NCBI RefSeq assembly: GCF_003325455.1
Contig: NZ_CP025198.1
Location: 1,984,001-2,048,000, forward strand
Direction: 5' to 3'
Length of the DNA: 64,000 bases
Source: Acidipropionibacterium virtanenii
Lineage (GTDB): Bacteria; Actinomycetota; Actinomycetes; Propionibacteriales; Propionibacteriaceae
How positions within the stretch are numbered: position 1 is the stretch's first letter; each line of letters begins with the position of its first letter. The notes beneath the pieces are model-generated. The model was not told the origin of the DNA and did not search any database. It saw only the letters and a program-made list of their open reading frames with translations. Of the stretch, positions 39,090-47,640 are shown piece by piece. The position numbers and the translations under genes were made by a program.

Positions 39090-40859
39090 GTGCCAGCCAG
39101 TGACAATCAGCCGCAGGACGGCCCCCGGGCTCTCGGCAGCAATTACCTGCTCCACAGCCTCATCGGATCGGGGGCCATGGGTCAGGTGTGGCGTGCCAAG
39201 GATCGGGCGGGACGGCCCTACGCCGTCAAGATGCTGCTGCCGGTCCTGGCCAATGATCCGGAGATCGTCCGCAGGTTCGTCACCGAGCGTTCCATCACCC
39301 TCCAGATCAACGATCCTCACGTGGTGCGGGTGCGTGACATGGTGGTCGAGGGCCAGACCCTGGCGATCGTGATGGATCTGGTCAACGGCACCGACCTCAA
39401 GACGAAGCTGGCGACCAACGGCCCGCTCCCTCCGGCCGAGGTCGCATACCTCGGCGCCCAGATCGCCGGCGGGCTGGCCGCGGTCCACGCCAAGGGAATC
39501 GTCCACCGGGACGTCAAGCCGGCGAATGTGCTGCTGACACCCGGTCCTCCCGAGACCGCCCGGCTCACCGACTTCGGCGTCTCCTTCCTCCAGGACGCCT
39601 CTCATCTCTCGCACATCACCGCGGTGGTGGGCACCCCGAACTACGTCGCCCCGGAGATCGTCCTCGGCAAGCGACCGGTCCCGGCCTCCGATCTCTACTC
39701 CCTGGGCATCATGCTCTACGAGCTGGTGTGCGGCATCACGCCCTTCGCGACGGGCTCGACCATGACGGTGCTGCGCGGCCACTGCGAACTCACCCCCGGC
39801 CGTCCCGACGGATTCCCCGAACCGCTGTGGCGCGTCGTCGCCTGGCTGCTGTCCAAAGACCCTGACCAGCGACCCGAGAGCGCCCGCCAGATCGCCGTCT
39901 CCCTCGAGCAGATGATTCCGGGCCTGGTGGGCGTCGCCCCGCTGCCACGTCTGACCACGCCGCCCCGCGCCGTCCCGCTGCCGCTGGGCGCCCAGGCCTG
40001 GCAACCGACCTCTTTCTCGTCGGCCGCCGCCGCGGCCCCCGTCGTCCCCGATGCGGCCGACACCGTGCTCCGTCCGAGCCCGGTCTCCCAGTCGAGCCCG
40101 CCGGCGCTGCAGAGCCCGGTCTCCCAGCCCTCCCCCGTCTCACCGGCCGAGCCGGCGCAGCTGCCGGCGGAGCCTAGCGCTCCGCGCAGCCGGAAACCCG
40201 GCAAGGGACTGCGCCGCACCGTCCTGGCCGCCGGTATCTCCGCCCTGGTGATCGCCGGGGCCGGTGGCGGATACCTGCTCTCGCAACACTCCTCCGACGG
40301 AGCCGATCCGGTGCCCACAGCCACCACGGGTCCGGCCTCCCCCTCCCAGACCCCGACGCCGAGCAGGACGCCCACTCCCACCGCGACATCGCCCACGACG
40401 CCCCGGCCGAGCGTCATCGACGCGTCCACATCGGCCTACAGGAATGCTCGGTACGGATTCAGCTTCACCGCCCCGGTCGGATGGACACGCACCGACAACG
40501 CCGACGGAAGCGTCACCATCACCTCGGCCGACAAGAAATCCACGATCCGCGGTTACGGCACCCGTGACACCCTGTCCTCCTGCGGTGGTCGCGCCGACGC
40601 CTGCCTGGAGAAGGCCAAGGCGGCCTACAAGGCCTCCGGCGCCACCGTCACGTACTGGCAGTGGGGAGCCCAGGACGGGAACTGGTACATCGTCTCGGGA
40701 GTGCGCTCGAACGGCACGGCCTACTATGAGCGGCGCGTCATCGGGAAGGCCTCGAGCAATGTCCTGGTCGCCGAAACGGCCGGGAGCAAACAGGTCGGCG
40801 CGGCCGCCAACGCGGCCTCGTCCAGCTTCAAGGCGGGAAACCTGGACGTCACCCACTGA
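39090..40859 (+). CDS. Transmembrane Ser/Thr protein kinase (Hanks type)
   Basis: 589 residues. Kinase domain at about 18-275: glycine loop GSGAMG (26-31), ATP lysine Lys47, catalytic HRDVKPAN (139-146, base Asp141), DFG (161-163) and APE (187-189). A Pro/Ala-rich linker follows, then one membrane helix at about 377-397, a Thr/Pro-rich spacer and an extracellular domain of about 145 residues with two cysteines. There are no PASTA repeats, so it is not PknB. GTG at 39090 gives an N-terminus just ahead of the kinase core. It stands alone; its signal is unknown. Confidence 0.9.
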   Translation: MPASDNQPQDGPRALGSNYLLHSLIGSGAMGQVWRAKDRAGRPYAVKMLLPVLANDPEIVRRFVTERSITLQINDPHVVRVRDMVVEGQTLAIVMDLVNGTDLKTKLATNGPLPPAEVAYLGAQIAGGLAAVHAKGIVHRDVKPANVLLTPGPPETARLTDFGVSFLQDASHLSHITAVVGTPNYVAPEIVLGKRPVPASDLYSLGIMLYELVCGITPFATGSTMTVLRGHCELTPGRPDGFPEPLWRVVAWLLSKDPDQRPESARQIAVSLEQMIPGLVGVAPLPRLTTPPRAVPLPLGAQAWQPTSFSSAAAAAPVVPDAADTVLRPSPVSQSSPPALQSPVSQPSPVSPAEPAQLPAEPSAPRSRKPGKGLRRTVLAAGISALVIAGAGGGYLLSQHSSDGADPVPTATTGPASPSQTPTPSRTPTPTATSPTTPRPSVIDASTSAYRNARYGFSFTAPVGWTRTDNADGSVTITSADKKSTIRGYGTRDTLSSCGGRADACLEKAKAAYKASGATVTYWQWGAQDGNWYIVSGVRSNGTAYYERRVIGKASSNVLVAETAGSKQVGAAANAASSSFKAGNLDVTH

Positions 40860-40890
40860 GTCGCGTGACCCGTCGCGGGCGCCGGCCAGC

Positions 40891-41745
40891 TCATTGCAGT
40901 CCCGTTCTCGCCGCCTTGAGAACCGCATCGGTCAGTCTGGCGAGCCTGAGACTTCGCACCGACCAGCACTGCCAGAAGAGTTCCACATCCCAGTGCTCCG
41001 GCCTCAGCCGCACCAGCGACCCGTCCGTCAAGGACGCCCCCAGCTGCGGCTGAGGAATCAGGCCCCACCCCAGACCGGCTCGCACGGCCGCCAGGAATGC
41101 CTCCGAGGAGGGGAACCGGTGTGCCCGAGCCGGTCGTCCCGCTCCCACAGACGCCAGGAATGTGCGCTGCATGGCGTCCTTGGCGTTGAACTCCACCACC
41201 GGCAGGGTGCCCAGATCCTCGGGAGGATCGCCTCCTTCCAGCAACTGCGGAGCCGCCACGGGGATGTATCGCAGCACCCCGAGACGTCTGGACCGGCATC
41301 CCGCGGCGGCTCTCGCGGAGGTGGTCACCGCAGCCATCGCCTCGCCCCTCTGGAGCACCTCGCGGGAGTACTCCTCATCCTCGATCTGCACCTGGAGCTG
41401 GTTGTCTGCCCACGTGGCGGCCTCGGCCAGGACATCGCGGAACCAGGTGGCCAGCGAGTCGGCATTGACGACCAGGCCGAGAGGGCGCGAGGCGAGCCCG
41501 GCCAGAGCGCTGGACGCCTCTGTCTCCACCTCGTCGAGTTGACGGGCCAGCCGGGCCGCCACGACGCCCGCCTCGGTCGCCGAGCATGGACGGCCGCGCA
41601 CGACGAGGATCTGCCCGGCCTCGGCCTCCAGAGCCTTGATCCGCTGGCTGACTGCCGACGGGGTGAGTTGCATCCGGTCGGCGGCGGCGCCGAAGCTGCC
41701 CTCGTCGAGAAGGACGGCCAGCGTGCGAAGATGCTCCCGGTTCAT
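40891..41745 (-). CDS. lysG: LysR-family regulator of amino-acid export, LysG/ArgP type
   Basis: 284 residues. N-terminal helix-turn-helix (GSFGAAADRMQLTPSAVSQRIKALE), then the ArgP/LysG-like effector domain (LVVNADSLATWFRDVL, FNAKDAMQRTFL, GLGWGLIPQPQL). It is divergent from lysE across 71 bp, the arrangement of C. glutamicum lysG-lysE, where LysG activates lysE when lysine, arginine or histidine accumulate. Symbol given on this combined evidence. Confidence 0.85.
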   Translation of the reverse strand: MNREHLRTLAVLLDEGSFGAAADRMQLTPSAVSQRIKALEAEAGQILVVRGRPCSATEAGVVAARLARQLDEVETEASSALAGLASRPLGLVVNADSLATWFRDVLAEAATWADNQLQVQIEDEEYSREVLQRGEAMAAVTTSARAAAGCRSRRLGVLRYIPVAAPQLLEGGDPPEDLGTLPVVEFNAKDAMQRTFLASVGAGRPARAHRFPSSEAFLAAVRAGLGWGLIPQPQLGASLTDGSLVRLRPEHWDVELFWQCWSVRSLRLARLTDAVLKAARTGLQ

Positions 41746-41760
41746 GAAGCAATGCTAAAC

Positions 41761-41800
41761 ACAGTGAAGAAAGTGTGACTGTACTTCATCGGTTCACTGT
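41761..41800. promoter_or_regulatory. Inverted repeat in the lysG-lysE gap, candidate LysG site
   Basis: ACAGTGAA (41761-41768) and TTCACTGT (41793-41800) form a perfect 8 bp inverted repeat with 24 bases between arms. It covers the divergent promoter region just before the lysE GTG, as expected for a LysR-type activator site. Confidence 0.5.
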
Positions 41801-41816
41801 CCTAGCGTCCCCATTC

Positions 41817-42419
41817 GTGACAACCTACTTCACGGGCCTTCTGACGGGCCTCGGCCTCATCGTGGCCATCGGCGCGCAGAACGCCTACATCATCCGGCAG
41901 GGGGTCCGCCGCGCCGGGATCGGCGGGATCGTGCTCATCTGCATCCTCAGTGACGTCGTCCTCATCCTCGCCGGCACGGCCGGGATCGGCGTGCTGGTGG
42001 CGCGTGCCGGCTGGCTTCTGCAGATACTTCGCTGGGCCGGCGCCGGCTATCTCGTGTGGTTCGCGATCGCCAGCCTGCGATCAGCGTCCCGACCCGCGGC
42101 TCTGCTGGCGGCCGGGCCGACTCGCAACCACCGGGTGTATCTCACCGCGCTGGCACTGACCTGGCTCAATCCGCACGTGTATCTGGACACGGTGATCCTG
42201 CTCGGGTCGCTGGCCAACCAGCACGGGCCCGACCACCGCTGGGTCTTCGCCGCCGGCGCGGTCACCGGCAGCGCGGTGTGGTTCTCCGGGCTGGGATTCG
42301 GGGCGCGGGCGATGGCCGGTCCGCTGTCGAGGGCCAGCGTATGGCGGGCCCTCGACCTGGTGATCGGCGTGACGATGCTGATCCTGGCCGCACGCCTGCT
42401 GATGTCGCGACCCGGCTGA
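41817..42419 (+). CDS. lysE: LysE/ArgO-family basic amino-acid exporter
   Basis: 200 residues, about six membrane helices. Family signatures: GLGLIVAIGAQNAYIIRQGV near the N-terminus and ALTWLNPHVYLDTVILLG in the middle, which match LysE/ArgO. GTG at 41817 is chosen because it starts at the conserved TGLLTGLGLI segment. No Shine-Dalgarno is seen, so the mRNA may be leaderless. It is divergent from lysG and abuts the pdxT stop without a gap. Likely substrates are lysine and arginine. Confidence 0.87.
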   Translation: MTTYFTGLLTGLGLIVAIGAQNAYIIRQGVRRAGIGGIVLICILSDVVLILAGTAGIGVLVARAGWLLQILRWAGAGYLVWFAIASLRSASRPAALLAAGPTRNHRVYLTALALTWLNPHVYLDTVILLGSLANQHGPDHRWVFAAGAVTGSAVWFSGLGFGARAMAGPLSRASVWRALDLVIGVTMLILAARLLMSRPG

Positions 42420-43058
42420 TCAGCAGGCGGCTCTGCGGGCCCAGGGACTCGCATCCAGATCGGCGGGAGTCGCTGCCTCCGGATCCGTGACGGACTCCAA
42501 CCACACCCGATGCAGCCGGTCATCGCCGGTCTCCTCGGGATGGAAGGAGTAGCCGGTGACCGCACCCTGCCGGACTCCGATGATCCTCCCGTCCTCCAGA
42601 CGCGAGATGACCTCGATCTGCGGGCCGGCCCACGTCACCAGAGGCGCGCGAATGAAGGTCGCTGGCACCGGAGCGTCGAGACCGCGCACTCTCACCGAGG
42701 TCTCGAAGGAGTCGAGCTGAGTGCCGAAGGCATTGCGACGGACGGTGACGTCGAGGGCTCCGAGGGTCTGCTGACCCTCCGCGGCGTCCTCCACCCGTGC
42801 CGCCAGGTAGATGAGCCCGGCACAGGTGGCCAGGACCGGCAGGCCGTCGGCGATCGCCCCAGCCAGCGGCCCGGCCAGCCCGAAGGCCCGCGCCAGTTTG
42901 TCGAAGACCGTCGACTCGCCGCCGGGCAGCACGATGGCGTCCAGCCCTGCCAGGTCGACGGGCCGGCGCACCGGGACCGTGACGGCACCGAGCCGGGTCA
43001 GGGCGGCAACGTGCTCGGAGATCCCGCCCTGGAGGGCCAGGACGCCGATCCTCACCAT
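42420..43058 (-). CDS. pdxT: Pyridoxal 5'-phosphate synthase glutaminase subunit
   Basis: 212 residues. Hydrolyses glutamine and passes ammonia to PdxS. The nucleophile is Cys79 in [11 protein letters not shown], with oxyanion motif LPGGEST (44-50), and the His/Glu pair is in SFHPEET. It overlaps the end of pdxS by 7 bp on the same strand and so is translated with it. Its C-terminus abuts the convergent lysE stop. Confidence 0.95.
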   Translation of the reverse strand: MVRIGVLALQGGISEHVAALTRLGAVTVPVRRPVDLAGLDAIVLPGGESTVFDKLARAFGLAGPLAGAIADGLPVLATCAGLIYLAARVEDAAEGQQTLGALDVTVRRNAFGTQLDSFETSVRVRGLDAPVPATFIRAPLVTWAGPQIEVISRLEDGRIIGVRQGAVTGYSFHPEETGDDRLHRVWLESVTDPEAATPADLDASPWARRAAC

Positions 43059-43990
43059 CCTCGTTCCGCCAGCCTGTGCGGAGCGGGCACGTCGGCGACG
43101 TTGATGCCCACCATCGCCTCCCCCAGGCCCCGGGACACCTCGGCGACGGTGGCCGGATCGTCGTGGAAGGTCGTGGCCTTGACGATCGCCGCGGCGCGGG
43201 CCGCAGGGTTGCCCGACTTGAAGATCCCCGAACCGACGAACACCCCCTCCGCCCCCAGCTGCATCACCAGAGCGGCATCGGCCGGGGTGGCCACTCCCCC
43301 GGCCACGAAGAGCACCACCGGCAGGCTGCCGGTCACGGCGACCTCCCGTACCAGGTCATAGGGGGCGCCGAGCTCCTTGGCGGCCACGTAGAGTTCGTCG
43401 GCGTCCATGCCGGCCAGTCTGTGAATCTGGCCGCGGATCGTACGAAGGTGCCTCACGGCCTCGGAGACGTCACCGGTCCCGGCCTCTCCCTTCGAGCGGA
43501 TCATCGCGGCCCCCTCGGTGATGCGGCGCAGCGCCTCGCCGAGGTTGGTGGCCCCGCACACGAAGGGCACGTCGAAGGCCCACTTGTCGATGTGGTTGGC
43601 GTAGTCGGCGGGGCTGAGCACCTCGGACTCGTCGATGTAGTCCACCGTGAGCGACTGCAGCACCTGCGCCTCGACGAAATGGCCGATCCTCGCCTTGGCC
43701 ATCACCGGGATGGACACCGCCTCGACGATCCCCGAGATGAGGTCGGGATCGCTCATCCGCGCCACCCCGCCCTGGGCGCGGATGTCGGCGGGGACCCGTT
43801 CCAGGGCCATCACCGCGCTGGCCCCGGCGTCCTCGGCGATCCTGGCCTGATCGGGCGTCACGACATCCATGATCACCCCGCCCTTGAGCATGTCGGCCAG
43901 GCCGCGCTTGACCCTGGTGGTGCCGGATTCCGCAGCTGCGCCGGACGTGATCGTGGATGCGGCCCGTGCCGCAGTGGTCTCAGATGCCAT
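43052..43990 (-). CDS. pdxS: Pyridoxal 5'-phosphate synthase lyase subunit
   Basis: 312 residues. Forms PLP from ribose 5-phosphate, glyceraldehyde 3-phosphate and ammonia in a dodecameric complex with PdxT. Signatures: [34 protein letters not shown] with catalytic lysine, and a phosphate-binding FVGSGIFKS near the C-terminus. It is the first gene of pdxST, divergent from pdxR, with the PdxR repeats in the gap. Confidence 0.96.
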   Translation of the reverse strand: MASETTAARAASTITSGAAAESGTTRVKRGLADMLKGGVIMDVVTPDQARIAEDAGASAVMALERVPADIRAQGGVARMSDPDLISGIVEAVSIPVMAKARIGHFVEAQVLQSLTVDYIDESEVLSPADYANHIDKWAFDVPFVCGATNLGEALRRITEGAAMIRSKGEAGTGDVSEAVRHLRTIRGQIHRLAGMDADELYVAAKELGAPYDLVREVAVTGSLPVVLFVAGGVATPADAALVMQLGAEGVFVGSGIFKSGNPAARAAAIVKATTFHDDPATVAEVSRGLGEAMVGINVADVPAPHRLAERGW

Positions 43991-44012
43991 GTGGCAATCA
44001 CACTCCCCTCAA

Positions 44013-44057
44013 GTGGACCATTCCAAGATCCAAACCTTCCTACTTCCAATGGTCCAC
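44013..44057. promoter_or_regulatory. PdxR operator repeats in the pdxS-pdxR gap
   Basis: GTGGACCATT (44013-44022) and AATGGTCCAC (44048-44057) form a perfect 10 bp inverted repeat with 25 bases between. The half-site resembles the AAAGTGG-type motif described for PdxR of Corynebacterium glutamicum. The site fills the 86 bp divergent gap, so one regulator probably controls both directions. Confidence 0.65.
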
Positions 44058-44076
44058 ATTGAGCCAGAATGACCCT

Positions 44077-45501
44077 GTGCGCAGAGAGCTCGTGGTCAAC
44101 ATCCCCGTCCGGGTCGACCGCTCCGACGAGAGACGCCTGCCGGTCCAGCTGGCCGACGGCGTCCGGGATCTCATCGCCTCGGGCGTGCTCGGCCCCGGGG
44201 ACGCCCTGCCGAGCACCCGGTCGACCGCCCGACGCCTGAGCGTGTCGCGGGGCACCGTGACCGCGGCCTTCGATCAGCTCCAGGCCGAGGGGTATCTGGT
44301 CGCGGCCCACGGCTCGGGCACCAGGGTGAATCCCGACCTGGAGAAGCTCCACGCCGAGCACCGGCCCCGCCCGGCCCCACCGGTGGCACAGCCCCCGGCC
44401 GTGGTGGACCTGCGCCCCGGAATCCCCGACACCTCCACTCTGGCCGACCCGGCCTGGCGGGGCGCCTGGCGGGAACAGGTCTCACGCCCCGGCGTCGTGC
44501 CCGCCGATCCGCTGGGCGATCCCGGCCTGCGCCTCGAGATCTGCGATCACCTGAGGAGGATGCGGGGCCTGGTCACGTCGCCGGACCGGATCGCGGTGAC
44601 GGCCGGGTCCCGCGAGGGCCTCGCCGCGCTGCTCAGGGTCTGGGACCGGGACCGACCCCTGGGGATCGGCGTGGAGTCCCCCGGCTACCCGAGCCTGCGA
44701 CGGGTACCGACCGCGCTGGGCCACCGCACCGTCGACCTGCCCACCGACGCCGGCGGCCTGCGTACTGCCGATCTGCCGGAATCAGGGCTCGACGCGGTGC
44801 TGGTGACCCCGAGCCACCAGTATCCCTACGGCGGGTCTCTGGCGGCCCCCCGGCGTCTGGAGCTGGTGGCCTGGGCTCGGGACCACGGCGTCTGGCTGAT
44901 CGAGGACGACTTCGACTCCGAGCTGCGCCATGTCGGCCAGCCGCTGCCCGCGCTGGCGGCCCTGGCGCCCGACAGCACAGTGCTCCTCGGCACCTTCTCC
45001 TCAGTCCTGACGCCGTCACTGGCCTGCGGCTATGTGGTGCTGCCCACCACTCTGGTGGCACCCGTGCGGAGACTTCGCGAGGCCCTGGGCCAGCCGGTCG
45101 GCGGGCTCGTCCAGGGAGCCCTGGCGCGGTACATGGCCACCGGCGCGCTGCGCCGCCGGACCCAGCGACTGCGCCAGATCTACCGGCGTCGGCGCGGTCT
45201 GGTGATGGAGGTCCTGGGCGGGTTGCCGGGAAGCCGCCTCCAGCCCATCAACGGCGGCCTGCAGGCCGTGCTGGTGTGCTCCGCCGACGAGGATGCGCTG
45301 GTGGACGGCTGCACGGCAGCCGGCGTCGGCGTCGTTCCGCTGTCGGCCTACTGGGGCGGGCAGGGCGCCGGATCCGGCCTGGTGGTCGGGTTCGGCGCCC
45401 ATGACGACGCCACTCTGGTGACCTGTCTGGAGCAGGTGGCGGCGGTGGTACGAGAACTCAGCAGGGTCGGGCTCAGTGGATCCAGTCCGGAGTCAGGGTG
45501 A
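44077..45501 (+). CDS. pdxR: PdxR-like MocR-family regulator, PLP lysine replaced by serine
   Basis: 474 residues. A GntR winged helix-turn-helix (about 20-80; GDALPSTRSTARRLSVSRGT) is followed by an aminotransferase-fold domain. Fold-type I landmarks are present: SHQYPYGGSL (246-255) and EDDFDSELRH (276-285). The segment that normally reads GTFSK reads GTFSSVLTPSLACGY, so Ser309 replaces the lysine that forms the Schiff base with PLP. It is divergent from pdxST with PdxR-type repeats between, so a B6-related role is likely. How it would sense PLP is unclear. GTG at 44077 or 44092; no Shine-Dalgarno. Confidence 0.85.
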   Translation: MRRELVVNIPVRVDRSDERRLPVQLADGVRDLIASGVLGPGDALPSTRSTARRLSVSRGTVTAAFDQLQAEGYLVAAHGSGTRVNPDLEKLHAEHRPRPAPPVAQPPAVVDLRPGIPDTSTLADPAWRGAWREQVSRPGVVPADPLGDPGLRLEICDHLRRMRGLVTSPDRIAVTAGSREGLAALLRVWDRDRPLGIGVESPGYPSLRRVPTALGHRTVDLPTDAGGLRTADLPESGLDAVLVTPSHQYPYGGSLAAPRRLELVAWARDHGVWLIEDDFDSELRHVGQPLPALAALAPDSTVLLGTFSSVLTPSLACGYVVLPTTLVAPVRRLREALGQPVGGLVQGALARYMATGALRRRTQRLRQIYRRRRGLVMEVLGGLPGSRLQPINGGLQAVLVCSADEDALVDGCTAAGVGVVPLSAYWGGQGAGSGLVVGFGAHDDATLVTCLEQVAAVVRELSRVGLSGSSPESG

Positions 45502-46102
45502 ACCTCGCCTGCTGGCCGGAGCGGACCTGGCCGGGCACCTGGGTGGCGTGGATGATCGCGATGATGAACAGGACCAGTGCGGCGAGCACGCCGACGTAGG
45601 GCACGCAGAGCACGATGAGCCGGATCAGCTGGAAGCTGAGATTGTCGGCATGGGCCTTGCGCACGGTCGGCGCACAGTTGTCCTTGCAGGACAGGAAGTA
45701 GATGAGAGCCGGGATCCACCCGAAGAATGCCGACAACCACAGGTTCGGGGCGACATTGCTCATGCCGCCGTCGGCGGGCATGTTCGGCCCGTAGCCCTGG
45801 GCGTACGGCTGCTGTACCGGAACCGGGACCTGCCCGTACGGGTTCTGGCCATAGGGATCCTGTCCGTACGGGCCCTGGGGGTAGGGCTGGCTCGCGGCGT
45901 AGGGGTCGACGGTCGGCTGCTGGGCGTAGGAGCCCGGGGTGCTGCTCGGGTCCCCGGCGTAGGGATCGACGATCGGCTGCTGAGCGCCGTTCGGCTGAGC
46001 ACTGTACGGCTGAGCACTGTACGGCCCCTGGCCCGCCGACGCCTGGGAGTACGGGTCCTGGGGACCGGCCCCGTTGGCGCTCCCGTAAGGATTCTGACTC
46101 AT
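45473..46102 (-). CDS. DUF4870-like membrane protein with Pro/Tyr/Gln-rich N-terminus
   Basis: 209 residues from ATG at 46102, preceded by AAGGGAA. The first 120 residues are a low-complexity stretch of DPYAG/QPY/NPYGQ-type repeats, followed by hydrophobic segments (WLSAFFGWIPALIYFLS, then LIRLIVLCVPYVGVLAALVLFIIAII) separated by a basic KAHADNLSFQ loop typical of DUF4870/Tic20-like proteins. The stop overlaps the 3' end of pdxR by 29 bp in opposite orientation. Function unknown. Confidence 0.75.
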   Translation of the reverse strand: MSQNPYGSANGAGPQDPYSQASAGQGPYSAQPYSAQPNGAQQPIVDPYAGDPSSTPGSYAQQPTVDPYAASQPYPQGPYGQDPYGQNPYGQVPVPVQQPYAQGYGPNMPADGGMSNVAPNLWLSAFFGWIPALIYFLSCKDNCAPTVRKAHADNLSFQLIRLIVLCVPYVGVLAALVLFIIAIIHATQVPGQVRSGQQARFTLTPDWIH

Positions 46103-46222
46103 CTTCGATTCCCTTCCGCCGTCGGACCCCGGCCCGTGCTTGTCCATGGGTATCTTGCCTCATCAGAGGTCAGTCCGCAGCCTGACGACCTTCCCGGACG
46201 AGTTGTGCGGGCGACGTGTACA

Positions 46223-46263
46223 GACGAGGGGGCGCCCGCCGCTCCGGCGGCCGCCCCCTCGTC
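46223..46263 (-). terminator. Intrinsic terminator-like hairpin after cysK
   Basis: GACGAGGGGGCG pairs perfectly over 12 bp with CGCCCCCTCGTC, enclosing a second stem CCGCC/GGCGG. It is 28 bp past the cysK stop. The stem is very strong; there is no T-run. Confidence 0.7.
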
Positions 46264-46290
46264 GAGCGGCCCGGCGGCCGCCGATCCGTA

Positions 46291-47226
46291 TCAGTCGAGC
46301 AGTCCCTCGTACAGGGCGGTGGACTGGTAGCGCTCGGCCGTGTCGGCGATGATCGCGACGATGGTCTTGCCGGCGTTCTCGGGCCGGGCGGCCAGCTGGC
46401 CGGCGGCCTGCAGGGCACCGCCGCCGGAGATACCGGTGATGATGCCCTCCTCGGAGGCGGCGCGCCGGGCCAGAGCGACGGCCTCGTCGCCGGGCACCAG
46501 CAGGATCTCGTCAACGACGGACCTGTCCAGATTCTCCGGCACGAATCCCGGGCCCCAGCCCTGGATCTTGTGGGGTGCCTTCTGGCCCTTGGTGATCACC
46601 GGGGACTCGGCGGGCTCAGCGCCGATGACCTTGATCTGCGGGTTCTTCTCCTTGAGATAGTGGCCCGCGCCCGAGACGGTGCCGCCGGTGCCGATTCCCG
46701 CGAGCAGGATGTCGACGCTGCCGTCCGTGTCCTCCCAGATCTCCTCGCCGGTCCTCGCGTAGTGGATCTCGGGATTGGCGGGGTTGTCGAACTGGCTGGC
46801 CAGAATCGATCCCGGAGTCTCCTTGACGATCTCGCCGGCCTTGACGTTGGCGCCGGGCACACCGTCGGCACCGGGGGTGAGGACGAGTTCGGCGCCGAGC
46901 AGTCGCACCAGCGAGCGGCGCTCCTTCGACATGGTCTCGGGCATCGTGATGATGACCCGGTAGCCGCGGGCGGCGCCGACCAGGGCCAGCCCGATGCCGG
47001 TGTTGCCCGAGGTGGCCTCCACGATGGTGCCGCCCGGCTTGAGAGCGCCGGACTCCTCGGCTGCGTCGACGATGGACCTGGCGATGCGGTCCTTGACGCT
47101 GGAGGCCGGGTTGAAGAACTCGAGCTTGGCCAGGATGGTGGCCTTCGAGTCCGGGAACAGCCGGTTGATGCGAACCAGCGGGGTGCCGCCGATGGTCTCG
47201 GTGATGTCCTTGGCGATCTTGGCCAT
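46291..47226 (-). CDS. cysK: Cysteine synthase A (O-acetylserine sulfhydrylase)
   Basis: 311 residues. PLP-dependent conversion of O-acetylserine and sulfide to cysteine. The PLP lysine is Lys45 in NPASSVKDR, the substrate loop is EATSGNTGIGLA, and the phosphate-binding loop is GIGTGGTVSGAG. ATG at 47226 follows AAGGA by ten bases. It stands alone with a 414-base upstream gap (47227-47640). A cysE partner is not in the window. Confidence 0.95.
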   Translation of the reverse strand: MAKIAKDITETIGGTPLVRINRLFPDSKATILAKLEFFNPASSVKDRIARSIVDAAEESGALKPGGTIVEATSGNTGIGLALVGAARGYRVIITMPETMSKERRSLVRLLGAELVLTPGADGVPGANVKAGEIVKETPGSILASQFDNPANPEIHYARTGEEIWEDTDGSVDILLAGIGTGGTVSGAGHYLKEKNPQIKVIGAEPAESPVITKGQKAPHKIQGWGPGFVPENLDRSVVDEILLVPGDEAVALARRAASEEGIITGISGGGALQAAGQLAARPENAGKTIVAIIADTAERYQSTALYEGLLD

Positions 47227-47640
47227 GTCTGCGTTGTCCTTACCTGTGTGTGATGAATCCGTCAACGGGCGCGGATTCCTTGCTGCGAATCGTGTTGCTC
47301 TCGCACCGAAAAGGTGTCGAGACACCGGATGACAAACCGGTGGGGTCCGGGTACGGCTCATTCGCCCGACTCGGGGGCGGGGAGCCGGATTCAGGCTGCC
47401 GGCGACTGCGAGGGACTCAGCGACGAGCCCGATGGGTCAGCTTCGACAACAGGGGCGCGAGCACATGGACATCGACATCGCGGCCGCGCACTGAGCGTTC
47501 TGCAAGCCTGCGGAGCGAATGTCGTCCACCTCGAAACCTTTCCCCTGTGCCACTTTCCGTGGCGCCGTTGACAATGTAAGCACAGGCCGTCGGCAATTCC
47601 AAGACACCTCTCACATTCTTCCATAGTGTGAGATCCAGTC
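47227..47640. other. Gap upstream of cysK, no confirmed gene
   Basis: 414 bases. Near its right end TCTCACA (47610-47616) and TGTGAGA (47628-47634) form a 7 bp inverted repeat, a possible regulator site for cysK. A minus-strand frame from ATG at 47624 to 47391 encodes 77 residues beginning MEECERCLGIADGLCLHC, with two CxxC pairs, but lacks a clear Shine-Dalgarno. No riboswitch was recognised. Confidence 0.35.

Noticed and set aside
47227-47640. T-box or SAM riboswitch upstream of cysK
   Set aside because: No T-box core (AGGGUGGNACCGCG) or SAM-aptamer conserved stretch could be found on the minus strand.
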